Source of the DNA: Conidiobolus incongruus B7586
Lineage: Eukaryota; Entomophthoromycota; Entomophthoromycetes; Entomophthorales; Conidiobolaceae
Assembly (NCBI GenBank): GCA_000697335.1
Contig: JNEM01012169.1
Location: 1-39,919, forward strand
DNA: 39,919 bases
Reading direction: 5' to 3'
Positions 23,620 to 34,205 of this stretch are shown here, one piece after another (positions within the stretch are counted from its first letter, which is position 1; the number at the start of each line of letters is the position of its first letter). The translations under genes and the position numbers were made by a program. The notes under the pieces are model-generated. The model saw only the letters and a program-made list of their open reading frames with translations, made no database searches and had not been told where the DNA came from.

Positions 23620-23661
23620 TTATTTTATAAATTAATCTGATTATTTTATAAATTAATCTGA
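23620..23661 (+). repeat. 21-bp perfect tandem duplication
   Basis: ttattttataaattaatctg plus a final a occurs twice back to back (23620-23640 and 23641-23661). This is a recent local duplication with no evident function. Confidence 0.8.
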
Positions 23662-24419
23662 TTATTTAAAGAAATACCATATAATATTGACCAAGTGATT
23701 CAAGGGAAAGAAATGAAATGAATTAGGGCATTTAGAATTGATCAGTATTATTTCATGAATATTTGTTTATTCAAAAATTATTAACATTATCAAATAAACA
23801 TTGCATTTGGTCGAATTTTTGACTTTAATCCAATTAAATTGGTTAAGGCAGAATAACAATTGAATTTTAGTTGGTATTGGATATTCCAATAATTCACGTG
23901 ATTTAAAGTTAATATATGATAAATAGAAATGATTCATGTTTTTTTTTAATTCCATATTAATATATTTGATAATTCATTATGATGACACAATAAAAAAAAT
24001 ACTATTTGATAATATATTTTCCATATAAAATTTATGTAAATTTAAATATACTGAACATAAAAATTATGTGACTGGTAAATTTGAATTGGATCAAATTGAT
24101 CCAACAATTAGCTGGTAAACAAATAAATCAAAAATATTAATTTATCAGCTTGAATAATTCTAATTATTAATAACATGATTAATAATTAATAACATTTGAT
24201 ATTTATTTTTTTTGAATATAGTGTATATTTGAAAAGCGAGCTGTTATTTTCAAAAGTATTAGAGTTGATTAAGTTGCTTCTATTTTAAAAATCAACAAAT
24301 GAAAGCTTTTGAATTTGATTAATAAAATTTGATTTTAATTATACCTGAACCTAAAATTCTGCAATTGAAAATGATGCCATTTTAATGGACTAAAAAGGAT
24401 AATAAATTATCAAATTCAA

Positions 24420-24532
24420 CCAATTAAATGAAACGATTGTGATTGGTCATAATTTCAAATTGAGAAATGAATGCTTTTTCAAATAAAGGATTTAGTGGAA
24501 AATGATTGGCTAATAATTGATGTGATGATTGG
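24420..24532. promoter_or_regulatory. Cluster of four CCAAT boxes
   Basis: CCAAT at 24420-24424 and its complement ATTGG at 24442-24446, 24505-24509 and 24528-24532, about 290-400 bp upstream of the start codon of the next gene. Two have the extended NF-Y/HAP-like context (gattggc, gattggt). The spacing and density are unlike the other promoters here. Binding by the CCAAT-binding complex is inference. Confidence 0.5.
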
Positions 24533-24821
24533 TTCAATTTCGTGATCTACTCTTAAAAGGAAATTTATTTTATCCTTTGAGTCCAACTTGAGTAATTCAT
24601 AATTTCAAAGATTTCTTCTGAGTTTTTTAATCCCGCTCCCAACTTCAAATTTCTTCACAACATAATCCGTATTCTGGTTCAAATTAATTGTATAATATTA
24701 TTACAACATTTATTACCATTAATTTTATTCAATAGCCAAAATATATCATATCATTTAATATTAAATAAATATTATTAATTATATTTAAAAACAGTTGTTT
24801 TATTGATTTAGACTGTCAAGT

Positions 24822-26146
24822 ATGGAGGGTCAATTGGCGGAAATTCTCACCAAGTTGAGCTCTACATTAGATCAAATCAATAACTCTTCGACGAGTCAAA
24901 TGGAAGATTTAAAGACTAGCCTAGATAATTTGGCCCATAGGATTGACCAATTGAGCTACAGTGTTAATAAAATTGAAAAAACTATCACCAAAGTCGCGAA
25001 AACCATAAATTCTAAAGCAGAAAACGTCGTCAATGCAAGTCAATTGGCTGCATTAAATTCACAATATGAGAAATTATCACAACTACCAACGATTAAACCC
25101 ACACCTACACTTGCAAGTAATGGTCAGGCAGTTGCAGAAGACGGAACCGTTTACAATACTGGTCAAAGACCAATTCAGCCTGGACCTGCTCCTTACAAAC
25201 CGCCCCCTCCTCCTAAAAATACATTAAGAATTATTCAAAGTGTTCCTCACTTGGGTCAGGATGCAGCCAACAAGAAATATCCACTTCATAAACAAGCTAT
25301 GCTCCCTGTCTTTGTTAATGATTCCCATTTCCATACAACAGTCATCCCTGTCTCTGGAAATAATAAGGGAGAACCCCCTACCAAAACAATGCGAGTCAAT
25401 TCTCAGGGCGTATTCCAATCGGTGGCTTCAATGCAAAGCTCTTCACCTGATGGAAGGAGAAAAAATGGTACATCAGCCAATGGCGAAGACCCCTCAGATC
25501 CAACTGCTGATAATGACCCCAATCGAACTATTCCAAAACCTTATTATATGTCGAATGGTAAACGTCGAATCAAAAAGCTTGAATGGAAGGACATTCAAGA
25601 ACTCGCATTGAATCAAGGTAACCTGGCTCCAATTTCTGCTAAGGTCAGCTTAGATAAACTTCGATGCAAATCCCAAAATATCATTAATCTCTGTTATAAT
25701 CGATTGGCAACTCCAGAAAAGAAAATTCTCTACTGGAAGGCTGTCGATCCTGAAATCAGAAAGGAAATGAGTGATCAACTTGAGACCTTTGGCCAGGCTG
25801 TTGGTATACCCCTCAACAGATGTGAAGGTCGCTGGGCATCCTATTGGATTCTTTATCAAAACTGGAGAAATCACTCTGATTATCAGTTGAAATTGCTCAA
25901 GAACAACAAGTAAGTATACTGTATCTCACTTGATAATCATTTTTACTTATATATTTAAGGGTACCCAGAAATCAGGCTAACAACATGCAAAATGGAGAGT
26001 CAGCTGAACCTAGTTCCCAAGCCCCTGAAATGATTAAGGTAGGAGAAGCACAAGATAAAACACATGAGGAAGCGGGAGAGGAGACATCCTTTAATCAAGA
26101 CCTCAATGGAATTGAAACAGTTCAAACAGCTGAAGCCGCTAACTAA
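24822..26146 (+). CDS. Unknown protein: coiled-coil N-terminus, Pro-rich linker, conserved-looking C-terminal domain
   Basis: Two exons, 24822-25909 and 25960-26146, giving 1275 nt (424 aa). I do not recognise the family. Residues 1-85 look like a coiled coil with hydrophobic heptads (LAEILTKLSSTLDQI, LDNLAHRIDQLSYSV). Residues 95-250 are a disordered linker with PGPAPYKPPPPPK. Residues about 255-355 form a compact, likely globular helical region rich in Trp, Leu and Cys (LEWKDIQELALNQGNLAP, CYNRLATPEKKILYWKAV, RCEGRWASYWILYQNWRNH). The second exon is a short acidic, disordered tail. There is no signal peptide or membrane segment. The oligomerising N-terminus plus a helical C-terminal domain would suit a scaffold or DNA-associated protein, but that is speculation. 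A CCAAT-box cluster lies upstream. Confidence 0.85.
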
Positions 26147-26689
26147 AAATATTTATATTATATTATTCTAAGGTACTATATACTGCCTAAATATGATTTT
26201 CTCTACTTGCTTATTATATATATATTTAGTATCATTCCATACTAGTTTAAATGGTATCATTTGAGATATCACACTTTGTCAATACTTGGACCATAATTTG
26301 GTATTTTTGATTTAATATCGAAATTATACTCTACATGTTCTATGAAGATATTATCTAATAAATTTATTGCTTTAATTATCCAATTTGTAAAAATAATACT
26401 ATCAATAAATTATTCAGATACTTTTTTGAATCTATATGATTTTTTAGAATGGTATAACCAATTGTTTTTCATTTTTAATCATATGATATCTTTAATTCAC
26501 AATCAATTACTAAATATTATCCTTAAATATTACTTTATATAATCATATTAGTCCTTGATTTTCAATTTAAGAAATATTTCAAATATATTATAAGAAGTAA
26601 AATTTTATTATATAAAAATAATTAATAAGAGTATATATTATAAATAAAATAATTGTAAAATTTTAAAATCAAAATTAAATATAATTTTT
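26147..26689. other. AT-rich intergenic DNA
   Basis: 3' flank of the preceding gene, then A/T-rich DNA. The 66-codon frame at 26342-26542 has non-coding composition. Nothing else recognised. Confidence 0.6.
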
Positions 26690-27380
26690 AATATATTATC
26701 TATATAATAATAAATAATTTAAAATTAATCTCTTTTATTATACTTTTGATAAACTTTTAGCACTTAAAAAATAGTTTTTTTTATCAAAGGCAGAAATTTA
26801 ATGTTCACCAACTAAACATATTTAGTTATAAGAATTTTCTTTCTTGCAAGTATATTTTTTATATTGCTTAAAACTATTAATAATTACATTAGTTATAATT
26901 TAGTAAATATACTAGATATGGTAATTTTTTATAATGTTATCTTTGTATTTTATAATTAAAATGTAAAATAATATAAATTTTTATAATGATAATATTCATT
27001 AAAAAATATAACTTATTATTAATTTATTAACTTATAAAAATAAATAAGAATATTTATATTATTATAGTTTATTATAATAATTAACATTTGCTTATAAATG
27101 AAATATTTTTTATTAAAATTTATAAAGAAGATTATTTTAATTTAAATTAATATTTTGTTTTATTTTTAAATAAAAAAATTATATAACAGAATATAAAATT
27201 AAATAAATAAAATAGTTTAATTTGAAAATTTTTATTTTTATTTAATTATAATTACTTTATTTTTTTCAAATTATTTTTTAAATTATAAGGTATTTATTTT
27301 ATATTTTTATTAATCAAAACAAGCTTAAACTAAAATATATATAATATATATAATATATTTATATAATTAATATTAAATTA
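26690..27380 (+). repeat. Dispersed AT-rich repeat, copy A
   Basis: About 690 bp that aligns by eye along its length with 39148-39919. Shared blocks in the same order include tacttttgata(a/g)(a/g)ctttta, ctttaatgtt-like cores after a cagtttttttt-type tract, ttgttttatttttaaataaa, ataaggtat(t/c)tatttta, and the end tataattaatattaaatta. No reading frame, terminal inverted repeat or target duplication is evident. The left border is uncertain, and the right may extend past 27380 because the other copy is cut by the window end. The family is unknown. Confidence 0.75.
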
Positions 27381-28195
27381 CTTTAATAAATTTTGTATAA
27401 TATTAAAAAAGTGTTTTTTAATATAATTATTTTATTTATAAAAAAATAACAATAAATATTAATTTTGTAAATTATAGTAAATTTTAAATAAATACCCCAT
27501 TTGACTTTAAAATAATAAATTTAATAATAATATATCATTTTAAATAGAATATTATCTTTATAAATTGATTATAAATCATAAATAATTTCAAAAGGTTTAT
27601 AGTTAAGTTTTAATAATATTCAAATAAAAAACTTTTAATGATTATTATCTAATTTAAGCATAATCATATTCAATTTTAAAATTCTAAAAAATATTTAATA
27701 AAAGAATGGCTATGCATGAACTTATATATAGTGGGAAAATATAAATTCTCTTATATTTTATAATTTTTTTAAAACTAAAAATGTATCTGTTGGAAAATCA
27801 AAAATTAATAAATTTGCCATTTTTCTCTCACTGAACATATAGTATTAAATACATATTAGGGTTTATTCAAAATACTACATCTAATATTTTTTTTTCATAA
27901 TTATCTTAGTTACATTTTGAGAATTATTTTTCTAAATTGATTTATCTATTATAAGGATTATCTCTAGCACTTCATTTAATAGTAATTTACCCAATATATT
28001 ATAATTCCTTCAAAATAATTGTAGCAAAGCTAACCTTCATTTATAATTAGTCAATCTCAATCCAGACTATAACAGTATTAATAATACTTATCCAAAAAAT
28101 AAAAATTTATAAAATTACCAATTATTGGTATTGTGCATATATGCGTTTGCAATTCAAAGGAATCAATATAAAATATACAAAAAACAGTTTTTAAA
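27381..28195. other. AT-rich intergenic DNA
   Basis: A/T-rich sequence between the repeat and the next candidate gene; the repeat may continue into its first part. Nothing else recognised. Confidence 0.55.
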
Positions 28196-28416
28196 ATGGA
28201 TCAGTTGAAATTTCTTAAGACCAGTGTATTTTATATCATTTTCTTATTTGTTAATATTTTTAAATTATTATATACCTATAGACGTAAGCGGTTGTTAATA
28301 ATAATGAAAGGAATGAGCAAAATTTAAATGTTGCCATATACAAACGCGAAATACAATGCGAATCTTTGAGAAAAGAATTGGATTTTCGCGTGAATGAGTT
28401 ACAATTTGTCACTTAG
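28196..28416 (+). CDS. Candidate tiny two-exon gene (51 aa)
   Basis: Exon 1 28196-28223 (MDQLKFLKT) and exon 2 28289-28416 join through a 65-nt GT-AG intron to give 156 nt (51 aa). Exon 2 is clearly richer in G and C than its surroundings and has a helical, charged translation (NVAIYKREIQC, LRKELDFRVNELQF) with a heptad-like spacing of hydrophobic residues. That suggests a small coiled-coil subunit of a complex. I recognise no family. The acceptor used (gtaag before cgg) is weak, and only that acceptor keeps the frame, so the model is tentative. It ends 215 bp before the LTA4H start codon and could alternatively be part of that gene's leader. Confidence 0.4.
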
Positions 28417-28592
28417 GATCCTACTTACTTGATTTGGGTATGAATGAAATTAAGTGATTGATCACTAATTGAAAGTATTAAATTTCGACGTCATATCGCA
28501 TCATCCAATTCATTCAAGTTTGAAATTAAAGTCCCCTCGTAGTATCCACATCTGAGAAAAATTAACTCAAACATTATAAATTAATTTGAATC

Positions 28593-28616
28593 ATGCAAAC
28601 ACATCCCACATCGTAA
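28593..28616 (+). other. Upstream open reading frame ahead of LTA4H
   Basis: ATG followed by six more codons and TAA (MQTHPTS), ending 15 nt before the LTA4H start codon. If it lies in the transcribed leader it could lower translation of the main frame. The transcription start is not known, so this is conditional. Confidence 0.35.
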
Positions 28617-28631
28617 TACTTTAATCCAAAA

Positions 28632-31359
28632 ATGTGTCAACAACATTTACCTAAGGACAACAGTACTTACAGCAATATTAAAGAAGTTGTAACCAATCAC
28701 ATTCACTGGGACATCAGTGTGAATTTTCAAGAGCATAAACTCAAAGGTTTCGTTAACTTGATACTCACTCCATTGACTAAGGACCTCAATGTGTTGTACT
28801 TGGACACTTCTTACCTCAATATTTTTAAATGTTCAACGAATAACGGTAGTCAAGAATTAAAGGTAAGTTTATCGCAATGATATGATATTCTATAGTGTTT
28901 GATTATTTTCTTTAGTTCCAATTACACCCCCAGGATGAAAATTTCGGCAGCAAATTAGAAATTGATTTAAGTAGGTTAGATATTGGTAACCATTTGGAAA
29001 TTAAGATAGAATATGAAACCACCCCAGAGAGTACTGCTTTGCAGTGGTTGGAACCTAGGTAAGTTTTTATGAAATGGTGACGAACTAGCTTAATATTAAT
29101 TGGTTATTGTAGTCAGACTTTGGGTAAGAAATTCCCTTATTTATTTTCCCAGTGTCAGGTATTTTACGTCCTTGGCTGATATTATAACAATATTTCTAAC
29201 CATATTATTTGCTTTTATTTTTAATTTTATTAACAATATAGGCCGTAAGTGAATACAACCATTTTATTAGATTTAATATTAATTGTAGTTTTAGATCCAC
29301 GCTCGTAGTATGCTCCCATGCCAAGACACTCCTCAAAATAAGATCACTTACAGTGCCAATATCCACGTTCCCGTCCAATTGACCGCTTTGATGAGTGCTA
29401 TTGGTACTGGTTCCGAGATCAGTGCCGATAGAGAGACTAAGACCTACAAGTTTGAGCAGAAGATTAGCATTCCAGTAAGCATCAACTCACTTTAATTCAT
29501 AGTCAGTAAATTAAGCTGCAATTAGTCCTACTTGATCGCTTTGGTCGTCGGTAACTTGGGCAGTAAAGCTATCAGCGATCAAATCGCTGTCTGGAGTGAA
29601 CCCGAGACGGTAAATAGATTTAATGCTGTTATTTTCAATGACTAATTGTAATTAGGTCGACTCTGCTGCTTGGGAATTCCAAGACACTACCAAGTTTTTG
29701 ACAATTGCCGAATCTTTGGTAAGTTTATAATAATTATTAATATAATTTTATATTGATAGATATTTGATTAGGTTGGTAAATATGTTTGGGGTCGCTATGA
29801 CTTATTGATGTAAGTAAATTATATGAATTGATATTAATTTATAATAATAATTGATTTTTTAGCTTACCACCCTCTTTCCCATATGGAGGTAAATCAATAA
29901 ACATCAAATTTTTATATTAATTATTAATATTGAATTCAACTAGGTATGGAAAATCCTTGTTTGAGTTTTGTAAGTTTAATATTTTTAGCTATTTCAATGT
30001 AGTTTTTAACTTGGGAATAGGTTACTCCTACTCTTTTGGCTGGTGACCGTTCTGCTGTTGATGTGGTTGCTCACGAATTGGCTCACAGGTAAATTTCATA
30101 ATTAAATAATGCTATTTTACGCAATTCTTATTGGTTTTTAGTTGGACTGGTAATTTGGTTACTAACCAAAACTGGGTAAGATTAATTATTTATTAATTTC
30201 AATTGTTTTTTTCTAATTTTTTATACCTCATAGACCCACTTCTGGTTGAACGAAGGTTGGACCATGTTTCTTGAACGCAAGATCATGGGTCGTATTCATG
30301 GTGAACTCACCAGACAATTCAGTGCCATTCTCGGTTACCGCTCCCTCCAACAAGCCATTGATGATTTTGGCAAAGATTCTCCTCTTACCGCTCTCTGTCC
30401 TGATCTTTCTGTAACCAATCCCGATGATGCCTTCTCCACCGTTCCCTATGAAAAGGGTTTCAGCATCTTGTACTACCTTGAACAATTGTTGGGAGGCCCC
30501 GAAGTTTACGAACCCTACATGAAGGAATATATTCAAACCTTCGCCCATAAGAGCATCACCACCCAACAATGGAAGGATCATCTTTACGAATACTTCAAGA
30601 GGGAACACGGTGATGAAAAAGTCAAGTTACTCGATAGCGTCGACTGGGACAGCTGGTTCTTCAAGCCTGGTATGCCCATCGTCAAGAACCACTACGACAA
30701 CACTCTTGGCGAAGTCTGTGACAAGTTATCTCAAAGGTAAATTTAATTATAATTAGATTTAATCTTGAGCACTGCCTAATTGAATGTAGATGGGATGCCG
30801 CCAGAAACAACGAAGATTTTAGTGAATTCAAATTAGAAGATTTTGAAAACCTCACTGTGGATCAAAAGGGTAATTTCTAACTCTTTTTTATATGGACAAT
30901 ATTAACATTTTTCCAGTTGTCTTCATGGAACGCTTGACTGAATTACCTGCATTCCCCCACAAGGCTATCGCCGCTCTCGAATCCATCTACAACCTAGGCA
31001 ATCTCAAGAACTGCGAAGTCAAATTGAGGTGGTACTCTCTCGTCCTTATCGCTAACTACGAGCCCTTGTACCAAGCCGTTGCCAAATTCCTCGTCCAGCA
31101 AGGAAGAATGAAGTATGTCAGACCCCTCTACAAGTAAGTTTCACATTATTTACCACTATTTCAAAAGCTCATCCAGTTTTAGGAAATTGAACAATGCGAT
31201 CAACGGCGAAAAATTGGCTAAAGACACGTTCCTCAGTCATAAAGATTTCTATCATCCCATTGCCGCCAAATTGATTGTAAGTCCACTAAAAACATACAAA
31301 TTTTTAAATTTTTTGAACTAACTTGAATGGTTTAGGAAAAAGATTTATTCGGTAAATAA
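28632..31359 (+). CDS. LTA4H: M1 metallo-aminopeptidase / leukotriene A4 hydrolase homologue (LAP2 type)
   Basis: Zinc aminopeptidase of the LTA4H/yeast Lap2 branch of family M1, expected in the cytosol. Seventeen exons: 28632-28862, 28916-29058, 29113-29158, 29242-29244, 29295-29474, 29526-29609, 29656-29718, 29772-29809, 29863-29888, 29944-29969, 30021-30088, 30142-30175, 30234-30736, 30790-30869, 30917-31133, 31183-31276, 31336-31359. They give 1860 nt (619 aa; human LTA4H is 611). Key residues: Gln140 and Ala141 in SQCQAIHARSMLPCQDTP, GGMENP at 271-276, the zinc motif HELAHSW with His298/Glu299/His302, and the third ligand Glu321 in WLNEGW. The C-terminal helical domain is complete. Exon 4 is a 3-nt microexon. 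Two exons are 26 nt, and others are 34 and 38 nt, so this gene is far more fragmented than its neighbours. The start needs no presequence, as in the family. The Ala141 microexon is the least certain part of the model. Confidence 0.94.
29242..29244 (+). other. 3-nt microexon (GCC, Ala141) of the LTA4H gene
   Basis: The bases gcc are flanked by a perfect acceptor (aatatag) and a perfect donor (gtaagt). Splicing them in restores the nearly invariant CQAIHARS sequence; leaving them out gives CQIHARS, still in frame. Without the microexon the intron would be 136 nt, more than twice the usual length here; with it the two introns are 83 and 50 nt. Confidence 0.7.
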
Positions 31360-31863
31360 TTTATTTTAAAGATTCATTACATTTTTGAAATATTAATAAA
31401 AAACAGACGGTTTTAAATTGATATTAATAATATATATAAAATAAAGAATTACATATTTTTAAGTGCTGAACATTCATTATAATACATTTAATCATTTAAA
31501 TTCTTGGATAATTTCCATTAATATCAAATCACATAGCTCTTATTATTTGGAAAGATCACCATTTTAATAAGAAACGTGATAGATCGAATAATTAGAATAA
31601 CTGATCCAAAATCCAAACTCGACAAAATGAGATCATTGACTATTCGATGCGCAGGTAATTATTTCCAAATTAACTAGAATCGATTAAATGTTTTTAGTAC
31701 TGATTGTCATTTTCAATTATAAATTTATCTCTAACTTTTAAATACTTTGTCGGAGAATTCTTTATTAAATTTAAATATAAAGCTGTGATAGTTGTAGTTA
31801 GTGCTCTTTGATCCAATAAAAATTAGAAGGGAATTGATGACCTTTAAAATAAAATAAAATAAA
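31360..31863. other. Intergenic region and SulP promoter
   Basis: LTA4H 3' flank followed by the SulP upstream region. A CCAAT box lies near 31811, about 50 bp before the SulP start. A short frame at 31627 (MRSLTIRCAGNYFQIN) ahead of the gene contains a usable donor, so it may be a uORF or part of a spliced leader. No other feature seen. Confidence 0.45.
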
Positions 31864-33957
31864 ATGCAATCCAATCACACCACTATGCGACTAGATACCG
31901 CCAAAATGACGTGGCGGGATAAGTGGGAATCTACGAGACAGAGCCTGGATGCTTGCTTCAAACTAGTCGCGTCATGGCTTCTAATCATATGGACGAATAT
32001 TCCCACTTATTTAAGAAATATGTTTCCTATTACCCAATGGATCATGGATTACAATTGGAAATGGTTGTGGAGTGATGTATTTAGTGGAATTACTATGTGT
32101 CTCGTCCTCATTCCTCAGTCAATTGCATACGCGAAAATGATAGGACTTCCAGCGCAATATGGGTTGTACTCTGGTGCTCTGTCGCCAGTGCTGTACGGAC
32201 TGTTCGCAACTTGTAGGGAAGCGAGTGTTGGCCCCACAGCAATTCTAGCAGGAACTATGGCCAAGTCGATAGGAAGGATTGTCACTGCAAATCCTCATCT
32301 TGCGCCCGAATTGGTAGCGAATGCGATGGCAGTTTGTGTGGGAGCAATTATGCTTATTTTGGGGGTACTTCGAGCAGGAGACCTTGTGGACTTTATTCCC
32401 CAGAGTGTGACGATGGGTTTTATCAATGGCACTGCTTTGAGTATTGTTACAAGTCAGCTGCCTAAGCTGATGGGAGTTCCTGTGGATTCCATGTGGGATT
32501 CGACTCCAACACTCATCTACAGTATCTTCAGAAATTTACCGAAATTAAATTATATTGATATGCTATTTGGCATTGGGAGTCTGCTCATGTATATTGTGTT
32601 ATTCAAACTGAATGCCAAATTTAATCTCAAGTGCAAATACTTGTTAACATTAATAGTCATCTGCGTATTTTTATTGATTACTTTCTGCATATTTAAATTC
32701 CATCCAGATTTTAAATTGAGTATATTGAAGTATATGGATATTAATTTCAAGTTTACTTTCCCAATTGTTCAGCCTGAAATCTGGGCAGAGGTACGGTCTC
32801 TGATTATATCTATTTTCTTGGTATGCACCATGGAACACACTGCGGTTACTCGAAAGATGTCGACGAGATCAATGTACCTCGTCGACAATTCCCAAGAGTG
32901 GTTTGCTCTTGGGTGGGCCAACCTTGCATCTAGTTGTTTTGGTGGTTTTCCTGTGGCTGCTAGTTTACCTCGAAGTGTTGTACAGAGCGATTGCCGTGCG
33001 AAAACCCCAATCAGTAATGTGATCACTGGATGTCTTGTAATAGTTGTAATGTATGCACTCACTTCCGTATTCTACTATTTACCAATGCCCATTGTTGCGA
33101 GTGTAATCCTCATCGCAAGTTACAATCTGCTAGATCCCTTCAGTCGGTGGCGCAGACTATTTAAAATCAACAAGATGGACGGTTGTATAGCATTTATAAC
33201 AGCTGCACTTACATTTCTTTGGGGAATTGAGATTGGTATTTTTACAGGACTCGGACTCGCCATTGCACATCTACTTTTCGTTCTATCCCATCCCAAACTC
33301 CTGATCTTGCCACCAAACGACTCCCATGGAAGATCACAACCGTTAGATATTGGGATACCTGATCTGGATCGACTACAATATTGGATGTATGTCCAACCAC
33401 AGGAGAGCCTCCTTTTTACCAATGCTAGTCGTGTTTGTCTTGGGGTGCTAGATCAAGTACTTTATTGTTGCGAACCAGAGACCATTCCTGAAAGCTTAGA
33501 TGATCAAATTTGGTCCCCACGAGATGTATTCAAGCGAAGCAAGGAACTCAAAGTACATCAACTCGCATTGACACAGTCCAATCCCAGTACTTTCAATACT
33601 AGCTCACAGTTGAAAGGAATCATCTTTAATTTTTGTCATGTGAATCAACTAGATTATACATCGATACAGAGATTAATTGAATTACAAATATTAGTAAAAA
33701 ACTTCATTCAATTCAACAATCCTAAACCCATCCCGTTCTATTTTATTCACGTCAAATCGAATGTCTTGGATGCACTCATTGCTGGCGAGATGGTAAGCTG
33801 GGACAAAGTCGTATGGGAAGGAGGAGCTGGGGAAGGTAACTGGGGTCAAATAATTCGTACTGATTCGAATATTCCTAAAAAATCATTTCATTCCATTCAT
33901 AGGCACAATTCCATTCATTTCAATTGGGAGAATTTGGTTAATTATTTGATTGTTTAA
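31864..33957 (+). CDS. SulP/SLC26-family anion transporter (probable sulfate permease)
   Basis: A single-exon gene of 697 aa. It encodes a plasma-membrane or organelle anion transporter of the SulP family. Fungal members mostly carry sulfate, but the substrate cannot be fixed from sequence. After a cytosolic N-terminus the membrane domain begins near residue 70 (FSGITMCLVLIPQSIAYAKM). It carries the family signature GLPAQYGLYSGALSPVLYG (about 94-112), then SVGPTAILAG and, in the eighth-helix region, GGFPVAASLPRSVVQSDCRA with KTPISNVITG. Hydrophobic helices continue to about residue 480. The C-terminus is a STAS domain (about 500-690) with LKGIIFNFCHVNQLDYTSIQRL-type core strands. Length is on the short side of normal. 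It is tail-to-tail with SET1. Like the TBC gene it lacks introns, in contrast to LTA4H just upstream. Confidence 0.93.
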   Translation: MQSNHTTMRLDTAKMTWRDKWESTRQSLDACFKLVASWLLIIWTNIPTYLRNMFPITQWIMDYNWKWLWSDVFSGITMCLVLIPQSIAYAKMIGLPAQYGLYSGALSPVLYGLFATCREASVGPTAILAGTMAKSIGRIVTANPHLAPELVANAMAVCVGAIMLILGVLRAGDLVDFIPQSVTMGFINGTALSIVTSQLPKLMGVPVDSMWDSTPTLIYSIFRNLPKLNYIDMLFGIGSLLMYIVLFKLNAKFNLKCKYLLTLIVICVFLLITFCIFKFHPDFKLSILKYMDINFKFTFPIVQPEIWAEVRSLIISIFLVCTMEHTAVTRKMSTRSMYLVDNSQEWFALGWANLASSCFGGFPVAASLPRSVVQSDCRAKTPISNVITGCLVIVVMYALTSVFYYLPMPIVASVILIASYNLLDPFSRWRRLFKINKMDGCIAFITAALTFLWGIEIGIFTGLGLAIAHLLFVLSHPKLLILPPNDSHGRSQPLDIGIPDLDRLQYWMYVQPQESLLFTNASRVCLGVLDQVLYCCEPETIPESLDDQIWSPRDVFKRSKELKVHQLALTQSNPSTFNTSSQLKGIIFNFCHVNQLDYTSIQRLIELQILVKNFIQFNNPKPIPFYFIHVKSNVLDALIAGEMVSWDKVVWEGGAGEGNWGQIIRTDSNIPKKSFHSIHRHNSIHFNWENLVNYLIV

Positions 33958-34205
33958 AATTCACTGATATCTAAATAAAAAAATAAGATCATTATTATGA
34001 TCAATAATACAATACAACTTGATATCCTTTACACTAACATTATTCATTATAAATATAATTTATTTTATTAAAATGAACTGAATATTTTATATAAAATTAT
34101 TTCTGGTCTTGTATAAATATTTGGGATTAATGATGCATTAATATTTAAAAATAAACATACATAAATTTCATAAAATAAAGCTAATGATTTATAAATGAAA
34201 AAAAT

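Larger units (their letters stand above)
22690..24821. other. AT-rich intergenic region and promoter
   Basis: A/T-rich sequence without coding-like frames. It holds a 21-bp tandem duplication at 23620-23661 and four CCAAT boxes at 24420-24532. A possible splice acceptor (ttgatttag) ends about 10 bp before the 24822 start codon, which hints at an intron in the 5' untranslated region of that gene. Confidence 0.55.

Noticed and set aside
26342-26542. A 66-codon plus-strand frame downstream of the unknown coiled-coil gene.
   Set aside because: AT-only codons (Ile, Asn, Leu, Phe, Tyr), no exon-like composition.
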